A stretch of DNA of 64,000 bases. It comes from Mauremys mutica (lineage: Eukaryota; Chordata; Testudines; Geoemydidae). The stretch is from positions 27,239,282 through 27,303,281 of the forward strand of contig NC_059089.1 of assembly GCF_020497125.1 (NCBI RefSeq), written 5' to 3'. Below, piece by piece: positions 37,701-49,804 of the stretch. Within the stretch, counting starts at the first letter, position 1; the number at the start of each line of letters is the position of its first letter. The notes below the pieces were generated by a model. It saw only the letters and a list, made by a program, of their open reading frames with translations. It was not told the DNA's origin and ran no database searches. The position numbers and the translations under genes were made by a program.

Positions 37701-39789
37701 CCTTTGTATAAATAACACCCATCACTTCAAATGGAGTTTTCTCCTTCTAGGATGAGGCCCCTATCTACACTGAACAGCTCAACAATGGCAGTCTGAGTAA
37801 GTGAGGGTAATTCAGCAATGCTTCTTAATCTGTGAGGCTGACTGCTCAAAAGCACACTCTGGGAAAGTTAAAAACAGCATGTTTTTCTTCCACTGCACAA
37901 AAGCAAAGCACACAGAATATTGCAAAATTACTGAACATTCAGTAGATGGTTCTGCTTCCCTGAACTATGCTTCCCCAACCATATATTTATATTCACCATC
38001 AACCTTTATAGAAATGTTTGTAAGTGACAGACTCTGCTTGCTCTCTAGGGGTATAACATGCAAGTATTCATGCCATTTTACCTGTCCATGTATATCGCCA
38101 CAAACTGTAACTGGTGTAGATACTGGCTGCACATTTGACTCTTCCAGCAGTAGGTCACACACATAATCACATAAGCGCTACAGAGAAAAAGTTTACACTG
38201 ATCAGCCTATGGTTTTTGTGCATTGTAATATCAAGGATTAACAGATTTATAAACTAATGAACTAAGTTATTTGCTTTAGGATTTATTCAGTTACCAAATT
38301 CTCTAGACATCAATGAGAAGCCATGCTGACATGACTCGGGATGATAAACGTGTGAGAAAGTTTGATTGCACTTGAATTAATGTTTTAAAGTGCCACTACA
38401 GACTCACACAGTTTAACTATAGTCTCAATGAGGCTCAGAGCAACAGTTCACGGAGTAAGTGTAATTTACATTATTTAAATGCTACATTAAATTGCAGTTT
38501 TGCTCTAAAAAATTAAACAGATTACCACTGTGGTTATTTCATGTTTATTGTATCAATGATTTCTGAAGTAGATATGCTCAGTTTAGAGGAAAAGAGTTAA
38601 TTTCCAACTGCAAACCCTAAAAACTTATCCTGGGATGAAAGACTCAAACTGGATTCTGTGCTTCTCACTCATCATCAATAACTAAGGTCTCAATTACACC
38701 TGTGCAACCCCATATTCTTCACTGTGGGTACATAGATATAGCTCACTAGAACTTAGAAAACAATTCCATTGATGATGTACAAAAAAGAATAGAATCCTAC
38801 TCACACACTCAGGCACAGTGACTCCACTGAGTCATAGAGGCAGAGAGTACCACATTTATTATTACATGACTCTCCATTGACAATGGTTAATGGACCACTT
38901 CTCTTTTAATGGTCTCACAATGTGTGTTAACTACTTATGTTAAACAAGCTGTTTCCAATTCCTATTTAGCTGAGACACTCTGGGCTTGTACACACTACCA
39001 CTTCTGTTGGTATAACTTATGTCACTCGGGGTATGAATTAGACTGTAAATGGCAGTGTGGTTTTCTTATGCCAGCTCTCCCACTGGCACAGTGTCTTCAC
39101 CAGGTGTACCACAATGGCACAGCTATGCCACTGTGGTGGTTCTAGCATAGACTACCCTCTGAGTATCTTTCCCACACTAGAAAAAAGAGCTCAGTAACAC
39201 AAAAGCTTGTCTCTGTCACCAAAGTTGGCCCAACAAAAGGTACTGCCTTACACTAGCTTGTCTCTGTAAGGTGCAATAGTGTGAGGTCTGCAGCATTAGA
39301 AGAGACCAGTCACTTTTCAGAGTAGAACCACACTGAAACAAGGGTATTTCTTCCACCTTGTCCCTAGTCAAAGCAAACGGCAGAACAGCCTGCATTAGCC
39401 TGCGCTGCAGGTCCGGCATCATGCACAAGGTTGCAGCCAAAGTCCCAGCCCTGAAGAGCTGGCACTATAAACACGCCGGGCTACCTTAGCAACAAGCCTG
39501 TTCATTAGAAGGGCGCTTCGGGCAGGGCGCCTGACCGGGCAGGCGCTCGCTGAGGCGGGGATCACTCGCACCTGCCTGTCTCCGCTTCTGCCCGTGCCAG
39601 GCCGCTGCCGGCGCCAGGGGAGTGAGCCCACACCCAGAACAGGGGGCCAGGCCGCCGCCCCGGCTCGCTCCCGCTACGTTCCGCCGGCCCCGGCCCCGCG
39701 ACGCCGCCCCTCACCTTGAGGTCGTTCTCAGGCAGGTACTTGCAGAGCCGCGCAATCTCAACGTACTTATCCAGGTCCAGAGGCGCCAT
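31728..39789 (-). CDS. PPP6C: PPP6C, catalytic subunit of serine/threonine protein phosphatase 6 (complete)
   Basis: PP6 is a PP2A-like metallophosphatase acting with SAPS-domain regulatory subunits in cytoplasm and nucleus. In transcript order the coding exons are 39789-39715, 38177-38082, 37442-37377, 36788-36647, 35048-34969, 33213-33004 and 31976-31728. All are GT-AG and join in phase to 305 residues, the same as human. Motifs in order are GDIHGQ (end of exon 2), GDFVDRG and LRGNHESRQ (exon 4), HGGLSPD (exon 6), and [11 protein letters not shown] with [11 protein letters not shown] (exon 7). These supply the metal and phosphate ligands of the family. The C terminus TPYFL carries the terminal leucine that is carboxymethylated in the PP2A-like group. 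The start lies in a CpG island shared with RABEPK. A CR1 LINE end lies within about 12 bases of the exon 6 acceptor. Confidence 0.98.
33225..34820 (-). mobile_element. CR1 LINE (3' part) in PPP6C intron 5, interrupted by another repeat
   Basis: Sense is the - strand. The 3' end is at the left (GATTCTATTC next to PPP6C exon 6). The right part retains a decayed reverse-transcriptase reading frame (34546-34818) with [18 protein letters not shown], a typical CR1 motif. A different, + oriented CR1-related piece (about 33835-34265) splits it. Confidence 0.88.
33835..34265 (+). mobile_element. CR1-related retroposon nested in an older CR1
   Basis: Begins AGGTCTATAAAATCATGACT and ends with GGGCCAGATGGACCTTTGAT, the reverse of the block seen at 14497-14869. 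It interrupts the antisense CR1 sequence, which resumes at CTGACTCATTCAATTAGTGA. Confidence 0.75.
36225..36435 (-). repeat. MIR-like SINE (PPP6C intron 4)
   Basis: On the + strand it reads as reverse MIR: CCCAATTTCACAGATAAGAA, then TCTGAGGCATAGAGATG and CAAGTCAGTGACAGACCTGG. Recognised by pattern. Confidence 0.6.
38970..39160. mobile_element. Decayed MITE-type element (PPP6C intron 1)
   Basis: GGGCTTGTACACACTACCAC at the left and TTCTAGCATAGACTACCCTC at the right look like worn inverted ends of the same broad type as the element at 41548-41824. No coding content. Confidence 0.4.
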
Positions 39790-40340
39790 CTTAGCAGAGC
39801 AGCTGGGGGGGCCGGCAACTTCCGGGGCGGTAAAGCCCCTCTGCCGCGGCCACACGCCGGAAGCGAGGGGAACTTCCGGGGCGAGCGCCGGGCAGCCCCC
39901 TCCGATGGGGGAGGAAGCCGGAACTGTCAGTCCGTTCTACCCAGGGACCGGAAACGGGGGCGCCCCCCACAGACCTCCACCAGGGGCTGCATCCGCCTCA
40001 CCTCCCAGCGCGCTCCGCGTCAGCCCTTGGCGCGCTGCGCAAAGCATGCTGGGAGCCACGGCTGCGCGGGCCGCGGTGCATGCTGGGCAGTGTAGTCTCT
40101 GGGGCCCTCCGCAGTCGAGGTGCGCGGTGAGGAGGGAGGCTTGACTCCGCCCCGCCCCGCGGAGCGAGGCTCGGGCCGGCGGGGGCGGGCGCTGTAGCCG
40201 GGGCAGCTCGGGGGTTCCTCGCCCCCCGGGGGCAGCGGCGGTGAGCGGGGACGGCCTCCGCCGCGGGCTGGTCCCTGCGGGGGCCGCGCGGGCCCGGACT
40301 AGAGCCGGGCTCCCGCGTGGGGCCGCGCGATCAGCGACCT
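39480..40340. promoter_or_regulatory. Bidirectional CpG-island promoter, PPP6C (-) / RABEPK (+)
   Basis: A CpG-dense block spans the PPP6C start codon (39789) and reaches towards the RABEPK start exon (40802). The two genes are head-to-head with about 1 kb between start codons, so a shared bidirectional promoter is the simplest reading. The first non-coding RABEPK exon probably lies around 40.1-40.3 kb, but I cannot place its borders. Confidence 0.65.
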
Positions 40341-40384
40341 TGTGGAGACGATGGGACGGGACGGGTCCTGCCTCCGGGGGCAGG

Positions 40385-40735
40385 GGCTCGGGGGGGGATT
40401 TCCCCGCAGGCACTGGAGGGGTTGGGGGGGTTGGGGGGTATTTCCCCGCAGGCGCTGGGGGGGTATTTCCCCACAGGCACTGGAGGGGTTTGGGGGGGCT
40501 GGGGGGGTTCCCGCAGGCACTGGAGGGGTTTGGGGGGGGCTGGGGGGTATTTCCCCGCAGGCACTGGAGGGGTTTGGGGGGGATTTCCCCACAGGTACTG
40601 GAGGGGTTTGGGGGGGCTGGGGGGATATTTCCCCACAGGCACTGGAGGGGTTTGGGGGGGCTGGGGGGGTTCCCCGCAGGCACTGGAGGGGGGCTGGGGG
40701 GGGATTTGCCCGCAGGCACTGAAGAGGTTTGGGGC
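40385..40735. repeat. G-rich minisatellite in the RABEPK 5' region
   Basis: Eight or nine imperfect copies of a roughly 35-45 bp unit containing CCCGCAGGCACTGGAGGGG followed by a long G-run and TATTTCCCC. The long overlapping glycine-rich (+) and proline-rich (-) reading frames here are products of the repeat, not genes. The array lies between the promoter and the start-codon exon, so it is in the RABEPK 5' UTR or first intron. Confidence 0.85.
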
Positions 40736-40801
40736 CTGTAGGGAGAGGGACTCTAGGGGGATTTCCATGACTCTGGCTTTGCCTTCCTTTGCTCAAGATT
40801 C

Positions 40802-43800
40802 ATGAGGCCGAAGCTGCTGCCAGTTCTGGAGCCTGGAGCTGTCCCCCAGAGGGCCACATGGTCAGTGCACCTCAGCATTCCCCATTCATCCTCAGTCCCC
40901 TCACCGTGGCTATCATTCAGTGGCATCAAATTCCCCCATTAAAGCCCAATAAAGCACCAGCTTCTTTGATGACTATATGGGGTCCATATTAGAATGTGAG
41001 GGGTGTTTTTTACATTCTTCCCATCAATAAATGGCACAATCTTTTCACTTAATCTGTATTCTAAACTTTCACTTTTCCCCTCGTTCCCCTGTTCCAGGAG
41101 TGTTTCACACCCTTCTTCTCTGGCACAGCACTTCCCCATTGAAGGCACTACAAATATCCCTGTCCTTCCCTCCCCAAAGCCTGATTCATGCCTATATTTC
41201 CCTATTCTAGGTACACACTTGTCCCCCTTGGAGAAAGCCCTAGTGCACGCGTTGGCCATAACTGCTTATATTTGCCTCCAGCCCTAACGACTGGGAAAGG
41301 CAAAGTGGTCATTGTCGGGGGAGCAGATCCCAATGGCAGCTTCTCCGATGCCCACATCATAGATCTGGGTAAGAACAGGAAGTGTTTAGCAGTTTTGTTG
41401 CCTGTTACGCGGTCTGTCCTTGGAAACCAAAACGTCTGTTCAATCTTTGCTGTGCTTGGGGAGGTCATACCAGATCCATGCAAACACCTCAATGAGACAG
41501 GAAAAACTGTGATGATAAGGCCTAGAAACAGTGACACAGTTACTTACAGCAGGTCTACACTACAAATTTACATCAGCGCAGCTGCACTGTGTCTGGTGAA
41601 GATGCTCAGTCTAAGCCAATGGGGAGAACTCTCCCATCAGCTTAGTAACTTCTCCTCTGCGAGAGGCAGTAGCTATGTCAGCAGGAAAAGCTCGCCCACT
41701 GACGTAGCACTGGCTACACCTGAAGTGAAGGTCGGCATAATAACATTGCGCAGGGGTGTAGATTTTTCATACCCCTGAGCGATGTAGTTCTATTAAAGTA
41801 AGGATGTAGTATAGACCAAGCCTTAGTCTTGAGTGTTACAACCTGTCCAGATGGATGAAGGACCCAATCCTGCAGCCACATGGGTCTGCATATGGCTGTG
41901 GGTGTCACTGAGGGATCAGAGCCTGGAAGGAAATAGGGTTTCAAGTTTCTGCATATTCTGGACTTGAATCTCATGTCTGTGTCCTTAGCTATGGACATCC
42001 ATAGTCATTTTGTTGGGGGGATGAGAGTTGTGAGCTAAGAAAGATTGGGTGATCTGTCGCGCTTCTGTGCTGGAGTGTATTCATGGGGATGCTTTCAAGT
42101 ATTAGTCTCCACACTCTTGTCAAAATTAGAATATGGGCTAACATCAAGGGGCAGTGTTAATAGACTAAAGTAGCTCATCTCAGTTGAATTATTTTGTCTT
42201 ATATTGCAAGGACTAACAGCCCTGAGACTTACCCCTGGAGGACGTGGCCGTCGGCCATCTATCTATGTCTCATTGTCCTGAAGTAGCATTTGTATTTAGC
42301 TGAAATTTGTTCATGGATTACACTATGCCTCAGTCAGCCTAAGGTACTGCAGCAGTACTGGAAACACCAGTGTTGTTATAAATGGAACTCTGCACTTACT
42401 CCCTCCATTGCAGATAGACACCAGTGGGCAATGCCTGGTTGGGTGGGCCTGTTGCCTCGATATGAACATGCCACCTTCATTCCCATGAGCAGCCCCACTA
42501 GCCTCTGGGTGTTTGGAGGGGCTGACCAGTCTGGAAATAGAAACTGTGTTCAAGTGCTGAATCTAGGTAAGTGTGTGGTAGAATCTACCCATCCCAGCCT
42601 TTTCTCTTTCTTTGTTGGACAGTTGGATATGCACCTGTTATCCATATGAGAAACTGTTTGAATTACTTTGTTAGATTTGTAAAGTAAACTTCAGAAGCTG
42701 TATTTACAGGCAAATGATTTCCTTTATCTCCTCCTAGGAGCGTTAAAGACTAGGTAGAATCAAATCTACGACTTTCTAAAATGCTGCAATGACTTTTGCA
42801 GTGTGCCCCTCAGGTTCCTTGCCGCAGGGAATGCACTGTACACTAGTGCTCCATGGCAACGAATCCCATGCTTGGCAGTAACAGGAGCATTTTTGTGCCA
42901 AATGAGTGGGTCCTACCAGAGCCGTATCAGTCCACCATGCAATTCAATGTGTGTGGGCCATTTGAACGAGATGTAGTGTGATCTGCTCTGTATGGATATT
43001 AAAGATTCTTAAGAGACTAGGTGTTTGCCCTGTAGTTGTTAACCAAAAATTCCTCTCCCTTCTCTGTTGGCTTATGAGCCTGTTTTTTACCTGTCTGTTG
43101 TCCTCCACTACACAGATGACAGCATTTCAGTGGTGTGGCATATATATTGCTTGTAAAGAGCGTTTTTTAAAAGTCTCAACTTGTGTAATGACAGATTCCC
43201 TGTAAAAATCTCTAGGTGTGGAATAAATACAGGAGCTCTGTAGCATTAGTGGGAAATCCCAGGAACCATGCTTGATTTCAGCATATAAATACATTCCACA
43301 AAATCCTATGTGGCTAATGTAGAATGGACATCGCACTTTGCCAGGTGGTGTAAACAAACCTGAATTAGAAACATGCAGCAGACCAACCTTTCACTTGCAA
43401 CTTGGATCATTTCCCAAAAGTCATTTTTTGCCACTTTTGACTTTTTTCCCCCTGTCACTGTGTTTTGTGTGTTTAATAACTCCCTAAGCAAGTCAATCTC
43501 AGCTCTGAAGAATTCATATGAATAAGGTAACTTCTTGTTATATATTTGTGAATAATTATCATTTCATTTTTTAATTAGAAACAGGAATCTGGGAAAGTCC
43601 TAAACTGATTGGGACTCCACCACTCCCTAGGACATTCCACACGTCATCAGCGGCTATAGGAGACCGGCTTTATGTACTTGGAGGGGGAGATAAAGGAGCA
43701 GAGCCTGTTAAAGATCCACAACTTCATGTGTTTGACACAGGTACCTCTAAATAACTAATGTTTTGTTACACTGAGTTAAATGATTCATTGTCCACTTGGA

Positions 43801-46710
43801 CTGAAATCTTGTGTGGCACAGAGATGAATAAAGGCCTGGAAGTGCAAATAATACATAAATAATTAGGTAAAGTGGTATAGTGTATTATATGAGACTGTTT
43901 TTTGGCTACAGGTTTAAATTAGATGGATGAGCTGTACACCCCCTATCTGAAACATATCAACACCACACAGTCACTGAGGAACTGGGTAGTATCTTCAGAG
44001 GAAAGATCTAAGAGTATCATTGGCATTGTGGGACGGGATTGAGGTGTATTGTCAGAATCCTCCAACTTCTACCACAATTTGCTGCTAGTAGCCATTCTCT
44101 TTCAGAAGTGGGAACATATGCTGCTCACTTCACTATGAAAGGACAATGTGTAGAGCAAGAACAATGATTTTTTTCTGCTACACCAACAGTGTGTTATTAC
44201 TTCTAGATGAGATGTACAAATAGGTGCATTTCTTTGCTGAGTATGTATTTGAATTGCCTTTTGCGATAATCCCTAGACCAGGATTTCTGGTTTAATGTCT
44301 TTACAGAGCTCCAACAATGCACCATATAATCATATGTATTCCCATTTCTAGCCACTTTGACTTGGTCGCAGCCAGAAGCACATGGTAATCCTCCCTCACC
44401 TCGGCATGGCCATGTGGTGGTTGCAGTTGGGACCAAGCTTTTCATACATGGTGGGTTATCTGGTGATAAATTTTACAATGATCTGTTCTGCATTGATATA
44501 AGTAAGTATATAAAGTAGCTATAGCTGCATTAATAAGTAGTGTGATGTGCTCTGCTTTGAGAGAGACCTTCTCTTACAGAACCACTAAAATAACTATTGG
44601 ATAGGTGCAGTAAATATGCTCCAGGGTGGCTGGTTGGTGCTGGAGCATGTTGCTTTTGTTGTGTGTCATGCTGATCCTCAGTTCTTAAGCAGGCAGAAAT
44701 CCTATTGGCTTCAGTGAGAGATTTGTTTACAGGTCTAGTGGACTGGGATTGGTGGTGACAATGCAAAAGTGTGTGTGCAGGGCCTCCCCTCTGTCAAAGC
44801 CTGCTGCTGGTTACAAGATGAGAAATATGGGCATTTCTGTAATATGGCTATGGAGATCGTTACTATTTGACGTATCTAAGAGCTGAATGTATGTTGCTGT
44901 TGGGGGTCTTTTCACTGCTGAAAAACTGCTTGACAGTGATAAATTACCACAAAGTATCTGAAAGACTGGCACCCCACGTTTCTTTCATAAATGGCTGCAG
45001 TAGCATATTCTGTAACTAGTAATTAAAACAATGCTCTGTCTTTACTGTGTAAGGCACTCTCGTGAGTCAGAATGGCAGTGAAAGCACTATCCATTCTATT
45101 GATCTATACAAGTAGAACCTCACAGTTACCAACACCTCGAGACTGGAACTTGTTCATAACTCTGAACAAAACCTTATGATTGTTCTTTCAAAAGTTTACA
45201 GAATTGACTTATACAGCTTTGAAACTTACTATGCAGAAGAAATATGCTGCTTTTGATCATCTTAATTTAAATTAAACAAGCACAGAAAAAGTTTCCTTAC
45301 CTTGTCAAGTCTTTTTTTTTAATTTTTCCTTTTTTTATTTTTTTGTGGTTTACATTTAACACAGTACTATACAGTATTTGCTTTTTTAAAAATCTCTGCT
45401 TCTGCCTGATTGCGTACTTCCAGTTCCAAATGAGATGCATGGCTGACCAGTCAGTTCGTAACTCCGAGGTTCTACTATAGTTGCTCCCCTATTATATATG
45501 GGAGGGAGAACATCTTCAACCAAGTGTACTCCTGCTGCTTGATGTCTGTTGGTACCACCAGGAACTCCCATGCCAGGGAAAGAAGAAATCTAGCACATCC
45601 CCATAGAAGGAAAACCTTTTTGCTTCCCCCAATGCCACCTCCCCAGAAGGACAGTACCTCTGATGCAGGAATGTGCCAAGTACCTGCAAATTGTTGTTCA
45701 TATCCAAAAAGAACAGCAGTCTTGTTACTAGCCTGAGCTCTTACAAGCAAAGCCCAAGTGTGACTGCTTTAAAACAAAAGCAAACTCAAAGATGAGGCTG
45801 ATTTAGAGGATTTCAGACCCTGCCCAGCTGTTGGTCTTCTAATGCTAATAAATATCCGTTTATTTCATTCTCTACAATGTAGCCACTGATTTATTTTTCT
45901 GCCTGTAGATGATATGAGATGGGAAAAGTTACCAGCTGCTGGTGATGTCCCAGGAGGTCGGGCAGCCCACTCTGCTGCTGCCTTTGGAGACCATCTGTAC
46001 ATTTTTGGTGGAATGGACCCAACTGGGGCACTGGATACAATGTATAAATATCACATAGGTGGGAAGTGTTTTCTTTCATAACATTCTACAAAGGTTTTTA
46101 CCATCATATTTTTATCATAGGAATTATCTCTTCCCTGGAAACTCCAAACCCAATTCCCTTCTTGGCTACCCCTTTACACCAGTGCATGTCTATTGAAATC
46201 AGTGGCATTACTCCAATTCTGCACTGGCATAATGTTATGGTTAATCAGCATCACCTCCCCTCCCCACTTTTTTTTTTTTAGGGGGTTATAACATTGCAGA
46301 CTAGTCGATAATTTATGATGATGCCACTATCCTCCTTCTTTCCAATTCTGTGAATTTCAAACTGATTTCGCAGTGAATTTTATGTCTTTTTTTGAACTGC
46401 AGAAAAGCAACAATGGACACTATTAGAATTTGATTCTCCTTTGCCCCCTGGAAGGTTGGACCATTCCATGTGCATCATTCCGTGGCAAGTATGTGTCAAT
46501 GTTAAGAACAGAGATTCAGATGATGTAACCAGCAGAAATACAATTGGGAAGGAAGCAACTGAAACAGTCAGTGATGAGGACTCTGATCAGAAAAAACAAA
46601 TAGGAAAAGGCTGCACAGAAGACAAATTGATGTATTTGTTTTTAATATTTGGTGGGATGGATACTCAAGGGGAGATTCACAGGGACTGTATTGTGAATCT
46701 GATTAAGTAA
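40802..46710 (+). CDS. RABEPK: RABEPK (Rab9 effector protein with kelch motifs, p40), complete
   Basis: RABEPK is a kelch beta-propeller that binds Rab9-GTP and supports endosome-to-trans-Golgi transport. Coding exons are 40802-40860, 41211-41368, 42414-42566, 43579-43740, 44352-44501, 45909-46058 and 46403-46710. They join in phase with GT-AG introns to 379 residues (human about 372). The short first coding exon encodes MRPKLLPVLEPG and ends ACATG, completing Trp before YTL in exon 2. Kelch repeats show paired glycines: VVIVGGADPNGSFSD, LWVFGGADQSGNRN, LYVLGGGDKGAEP, LFIHGGLSGDKFYND, LYIFGGMDPTGALDT and, near the end, LFLIFGGMDTQGEIH. An acidic, low-complexity stretch separates the last blade from the rest, as in the human protein. 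It is head-to-head with PPP6C and tail-to-tail with HSPA5. Confidence 0.95.
41548..41824. mobile_element. MITE with inverted ends in a RABEPK intron
   Basis: Left CAGGTCTACACTACAAATTT and right GATGTAGTATAGACCAAGCC are imperfect inverted repeats. The roughly 275-bp interior is non-coding and rich in GTCAGCAGGAAAAGCTCGCC-type sequence. The superfamily is not resolved. Confidence 0.65.
45111..45477. mobile_element. MITE copy 1 (RABEPK intron)
   Basis: Inverted ends AGTAGAACCTCACAGTTACC and GTAACTCCGAGGTTCTACTA. The interior includes TACAGCTTTGAAACTTACTA and TTCCAGTTCCAAATGAGATG, both shared with the copy at 47328. Confidence 0.8.
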
Positions 46711-46793
46711 TAAAACCAGAGTACTCCAACTGTCCATTTGTATAAATGTAATTCTTTTTTCAGTGTTTATAACTGACAAGATCACTCCAAGAA

Positions 46794-46799
46794 ATTAAA
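46794..46799 (+). terminator. RABEPK: Candidate RABEPK polyadenylation signal (ATTAAA)
   Basis: An ATTAAA hexamer about 85 bases after the RABEPK stop codon, in AT-rich sequence. The 3' UTR would be short; another ATTAAA lies about 50 bases further on. Confidence 0.45.
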
Positions 46800-47327
46800 T
46801 TCTGGAATGAACTGAGTGTTGTGCTAAGCAGAAAACCTTATTTATTAAAATTCTCTTGTTACAGATGACTCTTTAGTTATTACTTTGCCTTCCTGGGCTG
46901 CTGTGTATATTTACATGTATGTAATGTCCTTCACCTTAAAGGGTCACAAACGCCACAAATGTGTACAGCTACCTTTTATAGTCTCCTTCAGAGGATATGC
47001 AGCTAAGAGGTAGATTTAATGCACATTTTGCTATTGGCAAGAGTGGAGCTGAAGCCCAGGTGGCTGGCTCTGGAATCTGCCTTGTGATCAAGATGAGATA
47101 ATGGAATGTGCTTTGAAGGAAACAAACATTTCGTCTGTTTGAGGTAACCTTTCCATAGCAGCCTTCTGGTTAGCAAGTCCTCTCCAGTCCTGAGAAATTA
47201 GAGATGGTTTCCATGGAGAAAGTTTGGCATAAATATGCCAGCATAGTTAAAACTCTGTTGCTATATTGGTTTATAATCCCTAGCTTGCCTCTTATTCCAA
47301 TTTTTAGCAGTTTGGAAGTAGTATATA

Positions 47328-47571
47328 GTAGAACCTCAGTTATGAACATCTCAGGAATGGAGGTTGTTTAACTCTGCACAAGAGTTATTTTCAAAAGTTT
47401 ACAACTGAACATTTACTTAATACAGCTTTGAAACTTTACTATATGCAAAAGAAAAATGCTGTTTTATTTGAAGAGTACTGTATATTTGTTTTTATCTCTG
47501 CTGGTGTGAGAGTACTTCTGGTTCCAAATGAGGTGTGTGGTTGACAGCTCAGTTTGTAACAGGTTCTACTG
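47328..47571. mobile_element. MITE copy 2 (between RABEPK and HSPA5)
   Basis: The same family as the copy at 45111: ends GTAGAACCTCAGTTATGAAC and GTTTGTAACAGGTTCTACTG, shared interior TACAGCTTTGAAACTTTACT and TGGTTCCAAATGAGG. It is shorter by about 120 bp and next to TA dinucleotides. Confidence 0.8.
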
Positions 47572-47579
47572 TATAAATT

Positions 47580-49785
47580 AAACTTGAAAAACAACTTACT
47601 TAAGGGTGTTCCACAGTGGTGTAACTAGCATTAAACTTTGTGTAGATAAGCCCTGAGATAGCTCCTGTCAGGTGGGACCACAGGGTCTAGCTACAATCCT
47701 CTTACGATACTGAAGTGTAAAGTTCCTGGATTTAACTTGATACTAGTGATGGACACAGAACTGATGTAGGCAGTCACATATTTCTACTGCTCAATTACAT
47801 TTATGCAGCTGAGGTTTAAAACTAGTGGGTGGAAGTTTAATTATTCCAAATCTAATCCTTATGCCAGTAAGCCTTTCATTTAGTATCTTCAAAAGTTAAT
47901 TTCAAGGACTAGGAAAGGTTTGTCATTTAAAAAAATTGAAATGTGTTCCTAGACAAGCCAAAGATGAAATTATAAACTAGTAATAGGGGCTGAGATCTGC
48001 CCTCTGTGAAATCAATTTATTTTTCTCCCTGTAACTTAGTCTTAAAAATCAGTATTAAAGTGAAACTTGGCAAAGCCCATTCTGCTATTCAGCTATGAGT
48101 GGTATGGAAGGTGGGACATTTTAATACTTGGAAATGGATAGTGAAGTAGAAATTTGAGTTAATTGGACAGTGATGGCAATAAAAATGTAATCTGAATCAA
48201 AGGTAGTATGCACTACCCTAAATAATTCATAGAGTGGCTCTGGTAGGTGAATTAAGGGGTAAGGCAAGTTCATTACTCATGATGCTTTTTTCCCCATGGT
48301 TCAGTAAATAAAGGAACTGGATGAGTGGATGCATTAACAGATTACAAATATGGTATAATGCTGAACAAAGTAACTATACCTTATTTACAGAACTCTGTCC
48401 AGGTTTGGCTGTTTCACTTACCCCCATTAGTTTGTAAAAAAAGCCAAGAAGTGGTTGTTAGATTGAATGGAGTTTAGTGTGGAAATAAGAGGGAATGTGA
48501 CTGGGGCATCAAAAAACCTGGAGAATCTACTAAAAGCTACATCCAGCCTTTTCACAGTAATGGAGGTTATTCCATTGAAGTACTCACACTTAAAGAGGAA
48601 AATCCCTATAGTATATGTGCACAGTACTTCTGCATCTTTAAAGAGTCTCTGGCCAACTGAAAACAATGCATACAAAACATTTTCCTGTCTTCTTATATGG
48701 GTGTAAGCTTTCTGTTCAAGTCATACCACTGCTTTCAGTGACATTAGGAGGACTGGCCCTTTAAAATGCAAGCTCTGGGTAAGGAAACTAATTCCTGGTA
48801 AGTGCCATACAGAACACTGGAGCTAAGTCAATCCTGCCAGAGAGCCTAGGAGTGCATGATAATTAGCTGCATGGTTCAGCCAGGCATTTCCAATGCTATT
48901 CTGTTTGCTAAGACTCTGCCACACTATAATCATTTCAGTGCCTTAAAGCTGCATGCATTCAATAGCTCTTACAATCTCTCAGGAGGCTATAAAGTCAAAG
49001 GACACTGGGAGTATCACATCACTTTGAAAGGCTGAAGTCACCTTTGGCATTAGAAAATAGTCTGTCAAAACCAAGATACATGAACAGTATGTTTAGCACA
49101 GGCTGGGATATACCTTTACATACAAAAGGTTTGGAATGTGATAAGCACAACTTAAGGTGAATATGCCACAAGTAGTTCCCAGAAGGCAGGTATGTACGTT
49201 TTGTATTGTACTATTGTGTCTCTCCCTCAATGAGACCAAGTTTGGCATAGTTTAGTATTGCTGAATCACAAGTGTGGCCAATTGTTTGACTATACCTTTC
49301 AGGTGATCTATTCAGCTGAACACATCACAGCTATGCTGATCCATAGTAGCTCCCTTTCCTGCTAATGGGGGAAAAGGACCATCTGGCTAGGTACACAGCA
49401 CCTTTGGACCTATGGGTGCTTTACACGTGCTTCAGGGAAGATTGCATACACCTCACTCCAGTCTCTGATCTTATTACTTGGAGTAGTAAAAATCTTTGAG
49501 GCTGACTTGGTCTTCTCACCCTGGGTCACCTAGAGAAGTATTGATTTGGACTGCTCATTGTACCTTAAGGGAGGGAGATTTTTTCCTAGCAAGTTAGGCA
49601 TGACAGCTGTCAAGCTGCTAGCAGCACTTCAGGTTAAATGCTTACACTGAAGTGCTTGTGGGACTATTTGCAGGATGAACACAACTTTAGTTGAAATAAG
49701 CATTATAAGAAGGAACTGAACTGCACCCAGTGAGCTTGGCAGTCTATAAGCAGACATGCCAGGAAATAAGTTAAGCTAGATCCAG
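47580..49785. other. Intergenic stretch between RABEPK and HSPA5
   Basis: AT-rich, unique-looking sequence between the convergent 3' ends. I see no repeat family, RNA gene or credible ORF in it; the ORF pair at 48427-48706 has no recognisable similarity. Confidence 0.5.
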
Positions 49786-49798
49786 TGTTAATAACAAA

Positions 49799-49804
49799 TT
49801 TATT
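49799..49804 (-). terminator. HSPA5: HSPA5 polyadenylation signal (AATAAA on - strand)
   Basis: AATAAA on the - strand about 300 bases after the HSPA5 stop codon, giving a 3' UTR of roughly 49785-50105, similar in size to other vertebrates. Confidence 0.65.

Noticed and set aside
40241..40805. Long overlapping glycine-rich (+) and proline-rich (-) ORFs
   Set aside because: They are open in several frames at once because they run through a G-rich tandem repeat; no family resemblance.
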